Shown here: one piece after another, positions 8,049 through 18,925 of the stretch
Position numbering within the stretch: the stretch's first letter is position 1
How the letters are laid out: the number at the start of each line of letters is the position of its first letter
Source: Azohydromonas australica DSM 1124
GTDB taxonomy: Bacteria; Pseudomonadota; Gammaproteobacteria; Burkholderiales; Burkholderiaceae_C
Reading direction: 5' to 3'
Assembly: GCF_000430725.1 (NCBI RefSeq)
Contig: NZ_KE387210.1
Location: 1-60,245, forward strand
DNA: 60,245 nucleotides
Made by a program: the position numbers and the translations under genes
The notes under the pieces: model-generated
The model's database searches: none
What the model was told of the DNA's origin: nothing
The model's input: only the letters and a program-made list of their open reading frames with translations

Positions 8049-8858
8049 TCAGGCCCGTGCCGACCCCACCTGCAGCAACTGCGCCACCACCGACACCGCA
8101 ATCACCTCCGGCTCCTTGCCCTCGATACCCGGAATCCCGATCGGACACGTCATCCGCCCCAGCACCTCCCGGGAGATGCCGCGGGCCTCGAAGCGGTGCA
8201 GGAAGCGCGCCCGCTTGGTCTGCGAGCCGATCAGCCCCAGGAAGCCGAAATCCCCGCGCCGCAGCACCGCCTCGGTGATGCGCATGTCCAGATCGTGGTT
8301 GTGCGTGAGCACCAGGTAGAAGGCGCCGGGCTCGGCCACGTCCACCTCGCCCTCCACCGCGTCCACGCACACCTTCTCGACGTGCGGCGGCAGCGGGCCG
8401 GCGGGGAATTCGTCCTCACGCTCGTCGATCCACTGCACCTTGCAGTCGATGCCCGCCAGCAGGTTCACGATCGCCCGCCCCACGTGGCCGGCGCCATAAA
8501 GCTGCAGCGTGAAACGCGGCTGCGGCGCGGGCCAGTTCGCCAGCACGGCGGGCGTCAGCGGCTCGAAGGCCAGCGTCACCGCGCCGCCGCAGCACTGGCC
8601 CAGCGCCGGGCCCAGCGGGTAGTGCTTTTCCCGTGGCAGCGTCTCGCCGGCCGCGAGCATGCCCCGCGCCAGCTCGATCGCCTGCAGCTCCAGGTGCCCG
8701 CCGCCCACCGTGCCGGCCGCCTCGCGCGCGCTCACCAGCATGCGCGTGCCCGCCTCGCGCGGCGCGGAGCCGCGCGCCTGCGCCACGCGCACCTCGATGG
8801 CGCTCTCGCCGCGCGCGATCCACTCGCGCGCCGTGGCCTGCAGCGCGGCGGTGCTCAC
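8049..8858 (-). CDS. xdhC: Xanthine dehydrogenase accessory protein XdhC
   Basis: 269 aa, family-typical length. XdhC binds molybdenum cofactor, promotes its sulfuration and hands it to XdhB. Visible: N-terminal XdhC/CoxI segment (VAQARGSAPREAGTRMLVS, GTVGGGHLE, and LGPALGQCCGGAVTLAFE with the family cysteines) and a C-terminal Rossmann-like domain (LQLYGAGHVGRAIVNLL, LVLTHNHDLD, FLGLIGSQTKRARF). The start is GTG at 8858, overlapping the xdhB stop in a GTGA, so the two are translationally coupled. Last gene of the xdhABC operon. Confidence 0.95.
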   Translation of the reverse strand: MSTAALQATAREWIARGESAIEVRVAQARGSAPREAGTRMLVSAREAAGTVGGGHLELQAIELARGMLAAGETLPREKHYPLGPALGQCCGGAVTLAFEPLTPAVLANWPAPQPRFTLQLYGAGHVGRAIVNLLAGIDCKVQWIDEREDEFPAGPLPPHVEKVCVDAVEGEVDVAEPGAFYLVLTHNHDLDMRITEAVLRRGDFGFLGLIGSQTKRARFLHRFEARGISREVLGRMTCPIGIPGIEGKEPEVIAVSVVAQLLQVGSARA

Positions 8859-11260
8859 TTCGCCTCCACGGCTTCAGCAGCGTCGACGGACGGCGCGCAG
8901 GCTTGCGCCGCGGCGGCCTGCACGGCTTCCACCGCGTCCAGCACGGCTTCCGCCGTGGCCGGGGCGCGCAGCGGCGGGTCGAAGCGGTGGCCGCCGATGG
9001 AGGACACCGCGTCGCGGATTGCGTGCCACACGCTGAAGCCCAGCAGCAGCGGCGGCTCGCCCACCGCCTTGCTGCGGTGGATGCTGTCGGCCACGTTGGT
9101 GTTGTCGAACAGCCGCGCATTGAACACGGGCGGCGCGTCGTTGGCGGTGGGGATCTTGTAGGTGCTGGGCGCGTGGGTGAGCAGGGCGCCGGTCTTGGGG
9201 TGCCACACCAACTCCTCCATGGTCAGCCAGCCCATGCCCTGGATGTAGGCGCCTTCCACCTGGCCCAGGTCCAGGGCAGGGTTCAGCGACTTGCCCACGT
9301 CGTGCAGCAGGTCCCCGCGCAGCAGCTTGGTCTCGCCGGTGAGCGTGTCCACCACCACCTCCGACACCGCGGCGCCGTAGGCGAAGTAGTAGAAGGGCCG
9401 GCCCTTCATGTTCTTGGAGTCCCAGTGCAGGCCCGGCGTGGCGTAGAAGCCGTCGCTCCAGAGCTGCACGCGCGCCAGGTAGGCCTCCACCAGCAGCTCC
9501 TCGATGGGCACGCGCCGGCCGTTGACCTCCACGTGGTCGTGGACGAAGCGCACCTCGTCGGCCGCGCCGCCGTGCTTGCCCGCCGCGAAGGCCGCCAGGC
9601 GCTCGCGGATCTGCCTCGCCGCGTCCTGCGCCGCCTTGCCGTTGAGGTCGCTGCCGGTGGACGCTGCCGTGGCCGAGGTGTTCACCACCTTGAAGGTGTC
9701 GGTGGCCGTGACGCGGATGCGGTCGAAGCTCAGCCCCAGCTCGTGCGCCACCACCTGCGCCACCTTGGTGTTAAGCCCCTGGCCCATCTCCGTGCCGCCG
9801 TGGTTCACCAGCGCGGAGCCGTCGGTGTAGAGGTGCACCAGCGCGCCGGCCTGGTTCAGGTGCTGCACGTTGAAGCTGATGCCGAACTTCACCGGCGTGA
9901 GCGCGATGCCGCGCTTGAGCACCGGGCTTTGCGCATTCCAGGCCGCGATCTCGGCCCGGCGCGCCTGGTAGCCCGACGAGGCCTCCAGGTCCGCTACTAG
10001 CGGCTCGATCACGTTGCCTTCGACCTTCTGCTCGTAGGGCGTCACGTCGCGCTCGCCCACGCCGTAGAAATTGGCGCGGCGCACCTCCAGCGGGTCGCGG
10101 CCCAGGCGGCGCGCGACGGTGTCGATGACGTGCTCGATGGCGAAGGCGCCCTGCGGGCCGCCGAAGCCGCGGAAGGCCGTGTTGCTCTGCGTGTTGGTGC
10201 GCGCGCAGTAGCCGTGCATGGCCACGTCGGGCAGCCAGTAGGCGTTGTCGAAGTGGCACAGCGCCCGGCCCATCACGGCGGCGGAGAGGTCCGCGCTCCA
10301 GCCGGCGTTGGTCAGCATCTCCACTTCCACGCCCAGCAGCCGGCCCTCGTCGTCGAAGCCCACGTCCACGTCGAATTCAAAGGCGTGGCGCCGGCCGGTG
10401 ATCATGAAGTCGTCGTCGCGGTCCGGCCGCAGCTTCACGGGCCGCCCCAGCTTGAACGCCGCCAGTGACGCCACGCTGGCGAAGATCGCCGATTGCGACT
10501 CCTTGCCGCCGAAGCCGCCGCCCATGCGCCGGCACTCGACCTGCACGTGGTGCTTCTGCTTGCCCAGCATGTGCGCCACCACGTGCTGCATCTCGCTGGG
10601 GTGCTGGGTGGAGCAGTGCACCTTCAGGCAGCCGTCCTCCTGCGGCACGGCGTAGCTGATCTGCCCCTCCAGGTAGAACTGCTCCTGGCCGCCGAGGACG
10701 AAGCGGTCCTGCAGGCGGTGCGGCGCGGCGGCGATGGCGGCGCGCGCGTCGCCGCGCACCAGGTGCGCGGGCGGCACCACGTACTGCCCCTTCGCATGCC
10801 CCTCGCGCGCGGTGAGCACGGGCGGCAGGGGCTCGATGTCCAGCACCTGCCTGGCCAGTGCTGCGGCGCGGCGCGCCAGCTCGCGCTCGGTGGCGATGAT
10901 GGCGAACACCGGCTGCCCCAGGAACTGCACCTCGCCCACGGCCAGGATGGGCTCGTCGTGCACGATGGCGCCGCAGTCGTTGCTGCCCGGGATGTCCGCG
11001 GCGGTGAGCACCGCCACCACGCCGGGTTGTGAGCGCAACTTGTCCAGGTCGATGCCGCGCAGCTTGCCGTGCGCCACGGGCGAGAGGCCCAGCGCGGCGT
11101 GCAGCGTGCCGGCAACCTCGGGGATGTCGTCCACGTAGGGCGCGGCGCCGGCCACGTGCAGGTGCGCGGACTCGTGCGCGCGCGGCACGCCCACGCGGGC
11201 GCCGCTGTGCGCCTGGGCGGCGGGGTCGGTGTTCAGGAAGCTTTCGACGGCTCGGTTCAT
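8855..11260 (-). CDS. xdhB: Xanthine dehydrogenase, molybdenum-binding subunit XdhB
   Basis: 801 aa, usual for the bacterial large subunit. With XdhA it oxidises hypoxanthine to xanthine and xanthine to urate in the cytoplasm. Moco-binding signatures include QEQFYLEGQ, RRMGGGFGGKESQ, TAFRGFGGPQGAF and NHGGTEMGQGLNTK; the catalytic glutamate equivalent to Rhodobacter capsulatus Glu730 is Glu735 in VGEPPLLLG. ATG at 11260 has GGAGGACAAA upstream and lies 14 bp after the xdhA stop; open frame further upstream on this frame only shadows xdhA. Confidence 0.97.
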   Translation of the reverse strand: MNRAVESFLNTDPAAQAHSGARVGVPRAHESAHLHVAGAAPYVDDIPEVAGTLHAALGLSPVAHGKLRGIDLDKLRSQPGVVAVLTAADIPGSNDCGAIVHDEPILAVGEVQFLGQPVFAIIATERELARRAAALARQVLDIEPLPPVLTAREGHAKGQYVVPPAHLVRGDARAAIAAAPHRLQDRFVLGGQEQFYLEGQISYAVPQEDGCLKVHCSTQHPSEMQHVVAHMLGKQKHHVQVECRRMGGGFGGKESQSAIFASVASLAAFKLGRPVKLRPDRDDDFMITGRRHAFEFDVDVGFDDEGRLLGVEVEMLTNAGWSADLSAAVMGRALCHFDNAYWLPDVAMHGYCARTNTQSNTAFRGFGGPQGAFAIEHVIDTVARRLGRDPLEVRRANFYGVGERDVTPYEQKVEGNVIEPLVADLEASSGYQARRAEIAAWNAQSPVLKRGIALTPVKFGISFNVQHLNQAGALVHLYTDGSALVNHGGTEMGQGLNTKVAQVVAHELGLSFDRIRVTATDTFKVVNTSATAASTGSDLNGKAAQDAARQIRERLAAFAAGKHGGAADEVRFVHDHVEVNGRRVPIEELLVEAYLARVQLWSDGFYATPGLHWDSKNMKGRPFYYFAYGAAVSEVVVDTLTGETKLLRGDLLHDVGKSLNPALDLGQVEGAYIQGMGWLTMEELVWHPKTGALLTHAPSTYKIPTANDAPPVFNARLFDNTNVADSIHRSKAVGEPPLLLGFSVWHAIRDAVSSIGGHRFDPPLRAPATAEAVLDAVEAVQAAAAQACAPSVDAAEAVEAK

Positions 11261-11274
11261 GGTTTTGTCCTCCG

Positions 11275-12759
<1,485 letters not shown>

Positions 12760-12770
12760 GGCCGCAAAGG

Positions 12771-12795
12771 TACACGCTTGCCGACAGGCGGTGTA
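12771..12795. promoter_or_regulatory. Candidate LysR operator between xdhA and lysR
   Basis: TACAC (12771-12775) and GTGTA (12791-12795) are inverted repeats centred in the short divergent intergenic region. Short arms, so only suggestive; location is right for autoregulation plus xdh control. Confidence 0.35.
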
Positions 12796-12831
12796 TACGA
12801 TGGCCCGCATCATCACTATGCCGGTGGACGT

Positions 12832-13839
12832 ATGGCGCAAGGCTCTGCATTGGACAAGATCGAGCTCCAACTCGTGAAGGTCCTCCACACCGTGATCACC
12901 GAACGCAGCGTCTCGCGTGCCGCCTTGAAGCTCGGCAGCACGCAGCCCGCCGTCAGCGCCCAGCTGCGGCGGCTGCGCCATCTGGTGGGTGACCACTTGC
13001 TGGTGCGCGCGGGCAGCGGCATGGCGCCCACGCCGCTGGCGCTGGAGCTGCTGGAGCCCGCCGGCGAGCTGCTGCGCCACGCGGCCACGATCTTCGGCGG
13101 CAGCAGCGCCCGCGCCTTCGAGCCGGCTACGGCGAAGCAGGCCTTCCGCATCGCCGCGAGCGACTACCTGGACCCGCTGTTCCTGCCCGGGCTGGTGGAG
13201 CGGCTCAAGACCGTGGCGCCCGGCATCGAGCTGGAGATCCACGCCCTGTCCGCCGACTACGACTACCGCCGCGGCCTGGCGCGCGGCGAGGTGGAGCTGG
13301 TCATCGGCAACTGGCTGCAGCCCCCGGGCGAGCTGCACCTGGCGCGGCTGTTCAGCGACGAGGTGGTGTGCCTGGTGGCGCAGGACCACCCGGCGGTGCG
13401 CAACCCGCGCGCGTGGACGGCCGAGCGCTACCTGGCCGCGGAGCACCTGGCGCCCACGCCGCTTCACCCGGGCGCGCGCGGCGTGATCGACGAATTCCTC
13501 ACCCAGCAGGGCCTTTCGCGCCGCGTTGCCGTGCGCAGCCCTTACTTCGGGCTGGCGCCGCTGATGGTGGCGCGCTCGCGGCTGGTGCTCACCACCGGGC
13601 GGCTGTTCTGCAGCCGCTACGCGCAGCGCCTGCCGGTGCGCGTCGTGAGGTGCCCGGTGGGCTTTCCGCCGCTGAGCTACTACCAGCTCTGGCACGACGC
13701 CACCCATGCCGCGCCCGCCGCGCGCTGGCTGCGCGAGCAGGTGCGCGACGTGGTGCGCAACCTCGTCGCCGAGGCCCAGGCCCCGCGGCGGCGCACGCCC
13801 GCCCAAGACGACTCAACCTCCCAGGAGACCCCCGCATGA
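12832..13839 (+). CDS. LysR-family regulator, likely of purine oxidation genes
   Basis: 335 aa. The HTH region is near the N-terminus (ITERSVSRAALKLGSTQPAVSAQLRRLRHLVGDHLLVRAG), followed by the effector domain and a longer than usual, proline/arginine-rich tail. ATG at 12832 gives the usual short leader before the HTH. Its last codons overlap the guaD start (ATGA at 13836-13839), so it is co-transcribed with guanine deaminase and divergent from xdhABC. That placement makes it the probable regulator of both; the effector could be a purine or urate (inference). Confidence 0.92.
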   Translation: MAQGSALDKIELQLVKVLHTVITERSVSRAALKLGSTQPAVSAQLRRLRHLVGDHLLVRAGSGMAPTPLALELLEPAGELLRHAATIFGGSSARAFEPATAKQAFRIAASDYLDPLFLPGLVERLKTVAPGIELEIHALSADYDYRRGLARGEVELVIGNWLQPPGELHLARLFSDEVVCLVAQDHPAVRNPRAWTAERYLAAEHLAPTPLHPGARGVIDEFLTQQGLSRRVAVRSPYFGLAPLMVARSRLVLTTGRLFCSRYAQRLPVRVVRCPVGFPPLSYYQLWHDATHAAPAARWLREQVRDVVRNLVAEAQAPRRRTPAQDDSTSQETPA

Positions 13840-15128
13840 CCCGCCGCCTCGCCTTGCGCGCCGATTTGCTCGACTTCACCGGCGACCCCGGCCTGAGCAC
13901 CGTGGACTCGCCTGCCGTGCGCTTCGACCCCGACTGCTGGCTGCTGATCGAGGACGGCCGCATCGCGGGACGCACCCGCGAGCAGCCCGGCGAGGACTGG
14001 GACCAGCGCGACTTCTCCGGCCGGCTGCTGATGCCCGGCTTCATCGACACGCACGTGCACTGCCCGCAGCTCGACGTGATCGCCAGCCACGGCGAGGCGC
14101 TGCTGCCCTGGCTGGAGCGCTACGTGTTCCCGGCCGAGCACCGCTTCGAGGAGGCCGCCGCCGCGCGCGACGGCGCCAACCGCTTCCTGGACCTGCTGCT
14201 GGCGCACGGCACCACGTCGGCGGTGGTGTTCCCGACCGTGCACAAGGTGTCCGTCGATGCGCTGTTCGAGGCCGCCGTGGGCCACGGCATGCGGCTGGTC
14301 ACCGGCAAGGTGCTGATGAACCGCTTCGTGCCCGATTACCTCAGCGACGACGTGGAGGGCGCCGAGGCCGACTGCATCGAGCTGATCGAGCGCTGGCACG
14401 GCAAGGGACGGGCGGCCTACGCGCTCACGCCGCGCTTCGCGCCCACCAGCACGCCCGAGCAGCTGCACATGGCCGGCAAGCTGCTGGCGCGCTATCCCGG
14501 CACCTACATGCACACGCACGTGGCCGAGAACATGGACGAGGTGCGCTGGGTGGCGGAGATCTTCCCCGAGGCGCGCAGCTACCTGGACGTGTACGCCGCG
14601 CACGGCCTGCTCAACGAGCGCTCGGTGCTGGCGCACGGCATCTGGCTGGACGACGCGGACCGGCGCCTGCTGGCCGAGACGGGCGCGCACGTCGCGCACT
14701 GTCCGACCTCCAACCTGTTCCTGGGCAGCGGGCTGCTGGACTGGGTCAAGCTGCAGGACGCCGGCGTGGGCGTGTCGCTGGCCACCGACGTGGGCGCGGG
14801 CACGACGCTGTCGATGGTGCGCACCCTGGCCGAGGCCTACAAGGTGCAGGCGCTGCAGGGCGTGAAGCTCACGGCCTGGAAGGCGCTGTACGCCGCCACG
14901 CTGGGCGCGGCGCGCGCGCTGCGGCTCGATTCGGAGATCGGCTCGCTGGAGCCGGGCGCCACCGCGGACCTCGCCGTGTGGGACTGGGCCCACGGCCCGC
15001 TGGCGCAGCACCGCGACCGCCTGACGCGCCACCTGCACGAGCGCGTGTTCGCCTGGATGACGCTGGGCGACGAGCGCAACCTGGTGTCCGCCTGGGTGGC
15101 GGGCACCGAGCGGTGGGCGCGCGGCTGA
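13836..15128 (+). CDS. guaD: Guanine deaminase
   Basis: 430 aa, amidohydrolase superfamily, hydrolysing guanine to xanthine and ammonia. Metal ligands and family motifs are present in order: MPGFIDTHVHCPQLD (HxH), HTHVAEN, LAHGIWLDDADRRLL, HCPTSNLFLGSGL and SLATDVGAGTTLSM, with the PQLD and PTSN signatures specific to guanine deaminases. The ATG overlaps the LysR stop by 4 nt. Its product xanthine is the substrate of the divergent XdhABC. A repeat-filled 517-bp region follows. Confidence 0.96.
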   Translation: MTRRLALRADLLDFTGDPGLSTVDSPAVRFDPDCWLLIEDGRIAGRTREQPGEDWDQRDFSGRLLMPGFIDTHVHCPQLDVIASHGEALLPWLERYVFPAEHRFEEAAAARDGANRFLDLLLAHGTTSAVVFPTVHKVSVDALFEAAVGHGMRLVTGKVLMNRFVPDYLSDDVEGAEADCIELIERWHGKGRAAYALTPRFAPTSTPEQLHMAGKLLARYPGTYMHTHVAENMDEVRWVAEIFPEARSYLDVYAAHGLLNERSVLAHGIWLDDADRRLLAETGAHVAHCPTSNLFLGSGLLDWVKLQDAGVGVSLATDVGAGTTLSMVRTLAEAYKVQALQGVKLTAWKALYAATLGAARALRLDSEIGSLEPGATADLAVWDWAHGPLAQHRDRLTRHLHERVFAWMTLGDERNLVSAWVAGTERWARG

Positions 15129-15163
15129 AGCCGCGGCACTGCTGTCCTGACACGTGCGAGCCC

Positions 15164-15232
15164 GGGAAAAGCTGCTGGACGTTGGCCATGAGCTGGTTTG
15201 CCTCGCCAACTACTTCGTCATCCCCGCGCAGG
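15164..15232 (-). repeat. REPIN-like element, truncated copy (minus orientation)
   Basis: Read on the minus strand this matches the right end and tail of copy 1 closely: CGCCTGCGCGGGGATGACG, then AAGTAGT, ACCAGCTC and CGTCCAGCAGCTTTT. The inner half of the REP hairpin is broken (GCGCACTGCTGTCCGGGG at 15231-15248), and no matching left hairpin follows before copy 2. It appears to be a truncated or diverged copy. No gene is visible in 15129-15645. Confidence 0.65.
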
Positions 15233-15295
15233 CGCACTGCTGTCCGGGGAACGTCGAGGCATTTCTGCAGGACGAAGTACGGGTGGCCTCTCCAC

Positions 15296-15454
15296 TACTT
15301 CGTCATTCCCGCGCAGGCGGGAATCCAGGCGGCCCCACGTCAGCGCGAAGCCTGGGTGCTGCGAACCGGGATGCAAGCCCCGGTGTTCACCCCGATCTGC
15401 TGGCAGCGACTTGGGGGCCGCCTGGATTCCCGCCTTCGCGGGAATGACGAAGTA
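15296..15454 (-). repeat. REPIN-like element, copy 2 (inverted relative to copy 1)
   Basis: 159 bp, the same span as copy 1. REP hairpins are ATTCCCGC-GCAG-GCGGGAAT (15305-15324) and ATTCCCGC-CTTC-GCGGGAAT (15426-15445), with terminal TACTTCGTCATTCCC and GGGAATGACGAAGTA. Internally GGCGGCCCCACGTCAGC (15328-15344) matches the reverse complement of copy 1 near 4745-4761, placing the two copies in opposite orientation. Sequence after it (CGGCCGGCGTCCAACAACT) again resembles the conserved tail. Confidence 0.8.
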
Positions 15455-15645
15455 AAGGGCGAACCGGAGCAGCTCTCGGCCGGCGTCCAACAACTCGCCC
15501 GCACACCCCTGCGTCTTCCCGGGCATGACGAAGCAGCGCGCAGGACGCGCCTGCTGCAGCGCTGCCAGCGCGCGCGACCTTTCATGAATTCCCTCAGCCA
15601 TCAGGCGCCGCAGAGCGTCCTTTCATCCACCACAGGAGACACCCC

Positions 15646-17049
15646 ATGGCCTTGCCCGATTCCACCTTGCCCGGTGGGCGCCTTGCCGCGTCCGTCGCAT
15701 CCTCGCCCGGCAACACCGAGCCCGACATGAGCGCCGTCGGCGTGAACCGCTCGCTGGTGGAACGCATGTTCCGCCTGCGCGAGCACGGCACCAGCGTGCG
15801 CACCGAGCTCGTCGCCGGGCTCACCACCTTCCTGACGATGGCCTACATCGTCTTCGTCAACCCGGCCATCCTGGGCGACGCCGGCATGCCGCGCGAGGCG
15901 GTGTTCGTCGCCACCTGCCTGATCGCGGCGCTGGGCACGCTGGTGATGGGCCTGTTCGCCAACTACCCCATCGCGCTGGCGCCGGGCATGGGGCTCAACG
16001 CCTACTTCGCCTACGTGGTGGTGCAGGGCATGGGCTACGACTGGCGCGTCGCGCTGGGCGCGGTGTTCATCTCCGGCTGCCTGTTCCTGACGGTGACGCT
16101 GCTGCGGCTGCGCGAGCTGATCATCCGCGGCATACCGCACACGCTGCGCGTGGCCATTACGGTGGGCATCGGCATGTTCCTGGCGCTGATCGCGCTCAAG
16201 AGCGCGGGCATCGTGGCCGCCTCGCCGGCGACCTTCGTGACGCTGGGCGACGTGCACAAGATGCCGGTGCTGCTGGCGGTGCTGGGCTTCCTGGTGATCG
16301 TGGTGCTGGACCGCTTCAAGGTGCGCGGCGCGATCCTGATCGGCATCGTGACCGTGACACTGCTGTCCTTCCTGGTGGGCGGCAACCACTTCAAGGGCGT
16401 GTTCTCCGCACCGCCCTCGATCGCGCCGACCTTCCTGCAGCTGGACATCAAGGGCGCGCTGGCCGCGGGCGTGCTCAACGTGGTGCTGGTGTTCTTCCTG
16501 GTCGAGCTGTTCGACGCCACCGGCACGCTCATGGGCGTGGCGCGCCGCGCCGGGCTGCTGCAGGCCGGGAAGATGGAGCGCATGAACAAGGCGCTGCTGG
16601 CCGACAGCGGCGCGATCTTCGCGGGCTCGCTGCTGGGCACCTCCAGCACCACGGCCTACGTCGAGAGCGCCACGGGCGTGCAGGCCGGCGGCCGCACGGG
16701 GCTGACGGCGGTGACGGTGGCGGTGCTGTTCCTGTCCTGCCTGTTCATCGCGCCGCTGGCCGGCGCGGTGCCGGGCTACGCCACGGCGCCGGCGCTGTTC
16801 TACGTCGCCTGCCTGATGCTGCGCGAGCTCACCGAGCTGGACTGGGACGACAGCACCGAGATCATCCCGGCGGCCGTGACGGCGCTGGCCATGCCCTTCA
16901 CCTACTCCATCGCCAACGGCCTGGCTTTCGGCTTCATCACCTACGCGGCGCTGAAGCTGTTCACCGGGCAGGTGAAGCAGGTGCACTTCATGAGCTGGCT
17001 GATCGCCGCGGTGTTCCTGTTCAAGTTCGTGTGGCTGGGCGGGCATTGA
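15646..17049 (+). CDS. AzgA-type purine base permease (adenine/guanine/hypoxanthine)
   Basis: 467 aa, polytopic (about 12-14 segments), of the AzgA/AdeP-GhxP branch of the NCS2 superfamily. Motifs: RTELVAGLTTFLTMAYIVFVNPAIL at the first helix, ALAPGMGLNAYFAY, FFLVELFDATGTLMGVA and LLGTSSTTAYVESATGVQAGGRTGL. It imports purine bases across the inner membrane with protons, feeding GuaD and XdhABC encoded next door. ATG at 15646 has CAGGAGACACCCC upstream; a second ATG at residue 28 (MSAVGVN) is possible. It ends only 4 bp from the convergent barrel gene. Confidence 0.94.
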   Translation: MALPDSTLPGGRLAASVASSPGNTEPDMSAVGVNRSLVERMFRLREHGTSVRTELVAGLTTFLTMAYIVFVNPAILGDAGMPREAVFVATCLIAALGTLVMGLFANYPIALAPGMGLNAYFAYVVVQGMGYDWRVALGAVFISGCLFLTVTLLRLRELIIRGIPHTLRVAITVGIGMFLALIALKSAGIVAASPATFVTLGDVHKMPVLLAVLGFLVIVVLDRFKVRGAILIGIVTVTLLSFLVGGNHFKGVFSAPPSIAPTFLQLDIKGALAAGVLNVVLVFFLVELFDATGTLMGVARRAGLLQAGKMERMNKALLADSGAIFAGSLLGTSSTTAYVESATGVQAGGRTGLTAVTVAVLFLSCLFIAPLAGAVPGYATAPALFYVACLMLRELTELDWDDSTEIIPAAVTALAMPFTYSIANGLAFGFITYAALKLFTGQVKQVHFMSWLIAAVFLFKFVWLGGH

Positions 17050-17053
17050 GCCC

Positions 17054-18400
17054 TCAGAACACCACGCTGTAGCTCGCCGAGAGCACGTTGACGCCGCGCC
17101 GCTGCGTCAGCGGCTCGCCCGCGGGCCGGTCGATGAACTGCGTGCCGCGCACCCGCGCATGCAGCCACTCGGCCTTGAGCTTGCTGCGCGGCGTGAGCGC
17201 ATACGCCGCGCCCAGCGTCAGCGACTGCTGGTCGTACAGCGGGATGGTGTCGGCATACAGGCGCATCGAGGCGTTGAGCAGCCCGGCGCCGGGCACGCCC
17301 GCGGGCAGCGTGGTGGTGTCCAGCGTGCGCGCCCAGGTCCATGCGCGCTGGTCGGAGCGGATCGCCGCCAGCGTGGCGTAGCCCGTCAGGCCGCCCCAGC
17401 CGCGGTAGGCCGTGACGTAGCCCCCGCTGAAGCTCAGGCCGCTTTCCAGGGTCCGCATGTGCCCGCGGCCGGCTTCCGCGGCCAGGCTCCAGCCCCCGCC
17501 CAGCGCCGCCTCCACGCTCGCGCTCAGGATGAGGTTGCCGGCGTCGCCGGTCGTGGCCACGCCCGGCCCCGGCAGGTCGTTGCGGGTCTGCCAGTAGCCC
17601 AGCCCGGGGCCCAGCTCGGCCCAGCTCGGCCGCACGGGCAGCGGCGTGCCGTCGGTGCTGCGCACGCGTGCGTGGTGCACGCCGCTGCGCAGCGTCAGGT
17701 CCGGGCCGCGCCACGTGAGCACCAGGCCCTGCATGGCGACCTTCATGTCCGGGTACAGCGCCCCGGCCGGCACGGCGCCCGGCAGGCCCTCGCGCAGCCA
17801 GTAGCGCGTGTTGAGACGGTTGTGGCCGCGGTAGAGGTCGAGGCTGAGCTCGCCGTCCCCCAGGTTCCAGCTCCGCGTCAGGTGCACGCCGGTGAAGTCG
17901 TTGGCAGGCAGCAGGCTGTAGATCTCGCTGGGCAGGCGCAGCTCGGCGTAGGTCTGCTGCACGTCCATCTGCTCCGAGCGCAGCAGCACGGGCAGGCGCA
18001 GCTTGCCGGCCCGCAGCAGCCAGTCGTTGTCCGGGCGCCAGGCGGCGAAGGCCCAGGCATTGCGCAGCGCCCAGCCCGTGTCGTGGCGCGCCGCGGGCGC
18101 CAGCCGCGACTGCAGCGTGGCGGACCACTCCGGCGCGAGCTGCGCATCGAGCTGCGCGCCCAGGGTCGTGTCGCGCTTGAAGGTGCCGTGCTCGTCGATG
18201 TGGCGCTGGTAGTGCCAGGGCTGGTCGGAGCGCGCATAGCCCACCGTGCCGAAGGCCGACCACGACAGCGTCCTGTCCTGGGGCTCCTCCTCTACGGTCG
18301 CGGACCGCGCCTGCGCCAGCGCCGCCATGGCCACCAGTGCAGCGCCCAGGACGGGCCCGCGCCAGGCAGCGAGGTTCACGGAGCGGAGGAGGTACTGCAT
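17054..18400 (-). CDS. Outer-membrane beta-barrel (porin-like) protein of a signalling cassette
   Basis: 448 aa with a signal peptide (hydrophobic GPVLGAALVAMAALAQARS, cleavage about residue 33) and alternating amphipathic segments rich in Trp/Tyr/Leu (for example LSWSAFGTVGYARSD, SWSLAAEAGRGHM, SLTLGAAYAL). It ends in YSVVF, with the terminal phenylalanine typical of barrels inserted by BAM. I do not recognise a named porin family. It lies 37 bp behind a small phosphate-binding-like protein, an HD-GYP protein and a hybrid kinase, all in the same direction, suggesting it forms the outer-membrane part of a sensing or uptake system. The start at 18400 has only a weak ribosome site. Confidence 0.7.
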   Translation of the reverse strand: MQYLLRSVNLAAWRGPVLGAALVAMAALAQARSATVEEEPQDRTLSWSAFGTVGYARSDQPWHYQRHIDEHGTFKRDTTLGAQLDAQLAPEWSATLQSRLAPAARHDTGWALRNAWAFAAWRPDNDWLLRAGKLRLPVLLRSEQMDVQQTYAELRLPSEIYSLLPANDFTGVHLTRSWNLGDGELSLDLYRGHNRLNTRYWLREGLPGAVPAGALYPDMKVAMQGLVLTWRGPDLTLRSGVHHARVRSTDGTPLPVRPSWAELGPGLGYWQTRNDLPGPGVATTGDAGNLILSASVEAALGGGWSLAAEAGRGHMRTLESGLSFSGGYVTAYRGWGGLTGYATLAAIRSDQRAWTWARTLDTTTLPAGVPGAGLLNASMRLYADTIPLYDQQSLTLGAAYALTPRSKLKAEWLHARVRGTQFIDRPAGEPLTQRRGVNVLSASYSVVF

Positions 18401-18437
18401 ATGGATTTCGTCTGGAAGCGGCCGGCGGGCGGGGCTG

Positions 18438-18866
18438 CTAGCGGCGCAGCAGCACGTTGAGGCCCGGGGTCCATTGCTCGGCATCGATGTAGCCCAGCGC
18501 GCCCGGCGTGCGATGCACGTAGTCGATGACCCGCGCCGTGGAGTCGAGCTCGCGCGGCGGCGTGCCCTTGCCGATGTAGCGGCGCACCGTCCAGTAGGCC
18601 TGGTAGTCGTCGTCGCTTTGCTGCAGCACGCCGGCGAGGAAGCGTCGGCGCAGGGAATGGCCCGGCGCCAGGTTCACGGGCCGCAGGTCCTGGCCGTCGA
18701 GCTCGATGACGCGGCCGGTGTAGATGCGTTTGACGGTGTCCGCGTCCAGGGCACGCAGCGCGGCATGGCCGATGACGATCACGCCGTTGTCGGCTTGTGC
18801 GCGCAGGCTGGCGACGGCCAGCAGCAACCCCGCCAGCAAGCCCAGGAGGACGGATCGCTTCGTCAC
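18438..18866 (-). CDS. Small periplasmic phosphate-binding-like (PstS-fold) protein
   Basis: 142 aa with an N-terminal signal sequence (VLLGLLAGLLLAVASLRAQA, cleavage about residue 25). The mature part (VIVIGHAALRALDADTVKRIYTGRVIEL, then NLAPGHSLRRRFLAGVLQ, YIGKGTPPRELDS, VHRTPGALGYI) matches the half-size PBP-like/PstS-like proteins often annotated as phosphate ABC transporter substrate-binding protein. At 142 aa it is about half a true PstS and there are no pst genes here, so a sensory or accessory role with the upstream kinase is more likely (inference). Start is GTG at 18866, 59 bp after the HD-GYP stop. Confidence 0.8.
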   Translation of the reverse strand: MTKRSVLLGLLAGLLLAVASLRAQADNGVIVIGHAALRALDADTVKRIYTGRVIELDGQDLRPVNLAPGHSLRRRFLAGVLQQSDDDYQAYWTVRRYIGKGTPPRELDSTARVIDYVHRTPGALGYIDAEQWTPGLNVLLRR

Positions 18867-18925
18867 GGTTCAACACCCCCGGCCCAGCGGCCGTGGCCGT
18901 GCCCGGCAAGTGGGCTGCCGTGGCA

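Noticed and set aside
18438..18866. Calling the 142-aa protein a PstS phosphate transporter subunit
   Set aside because: Half the expected length and no PstCAB genes nearby.
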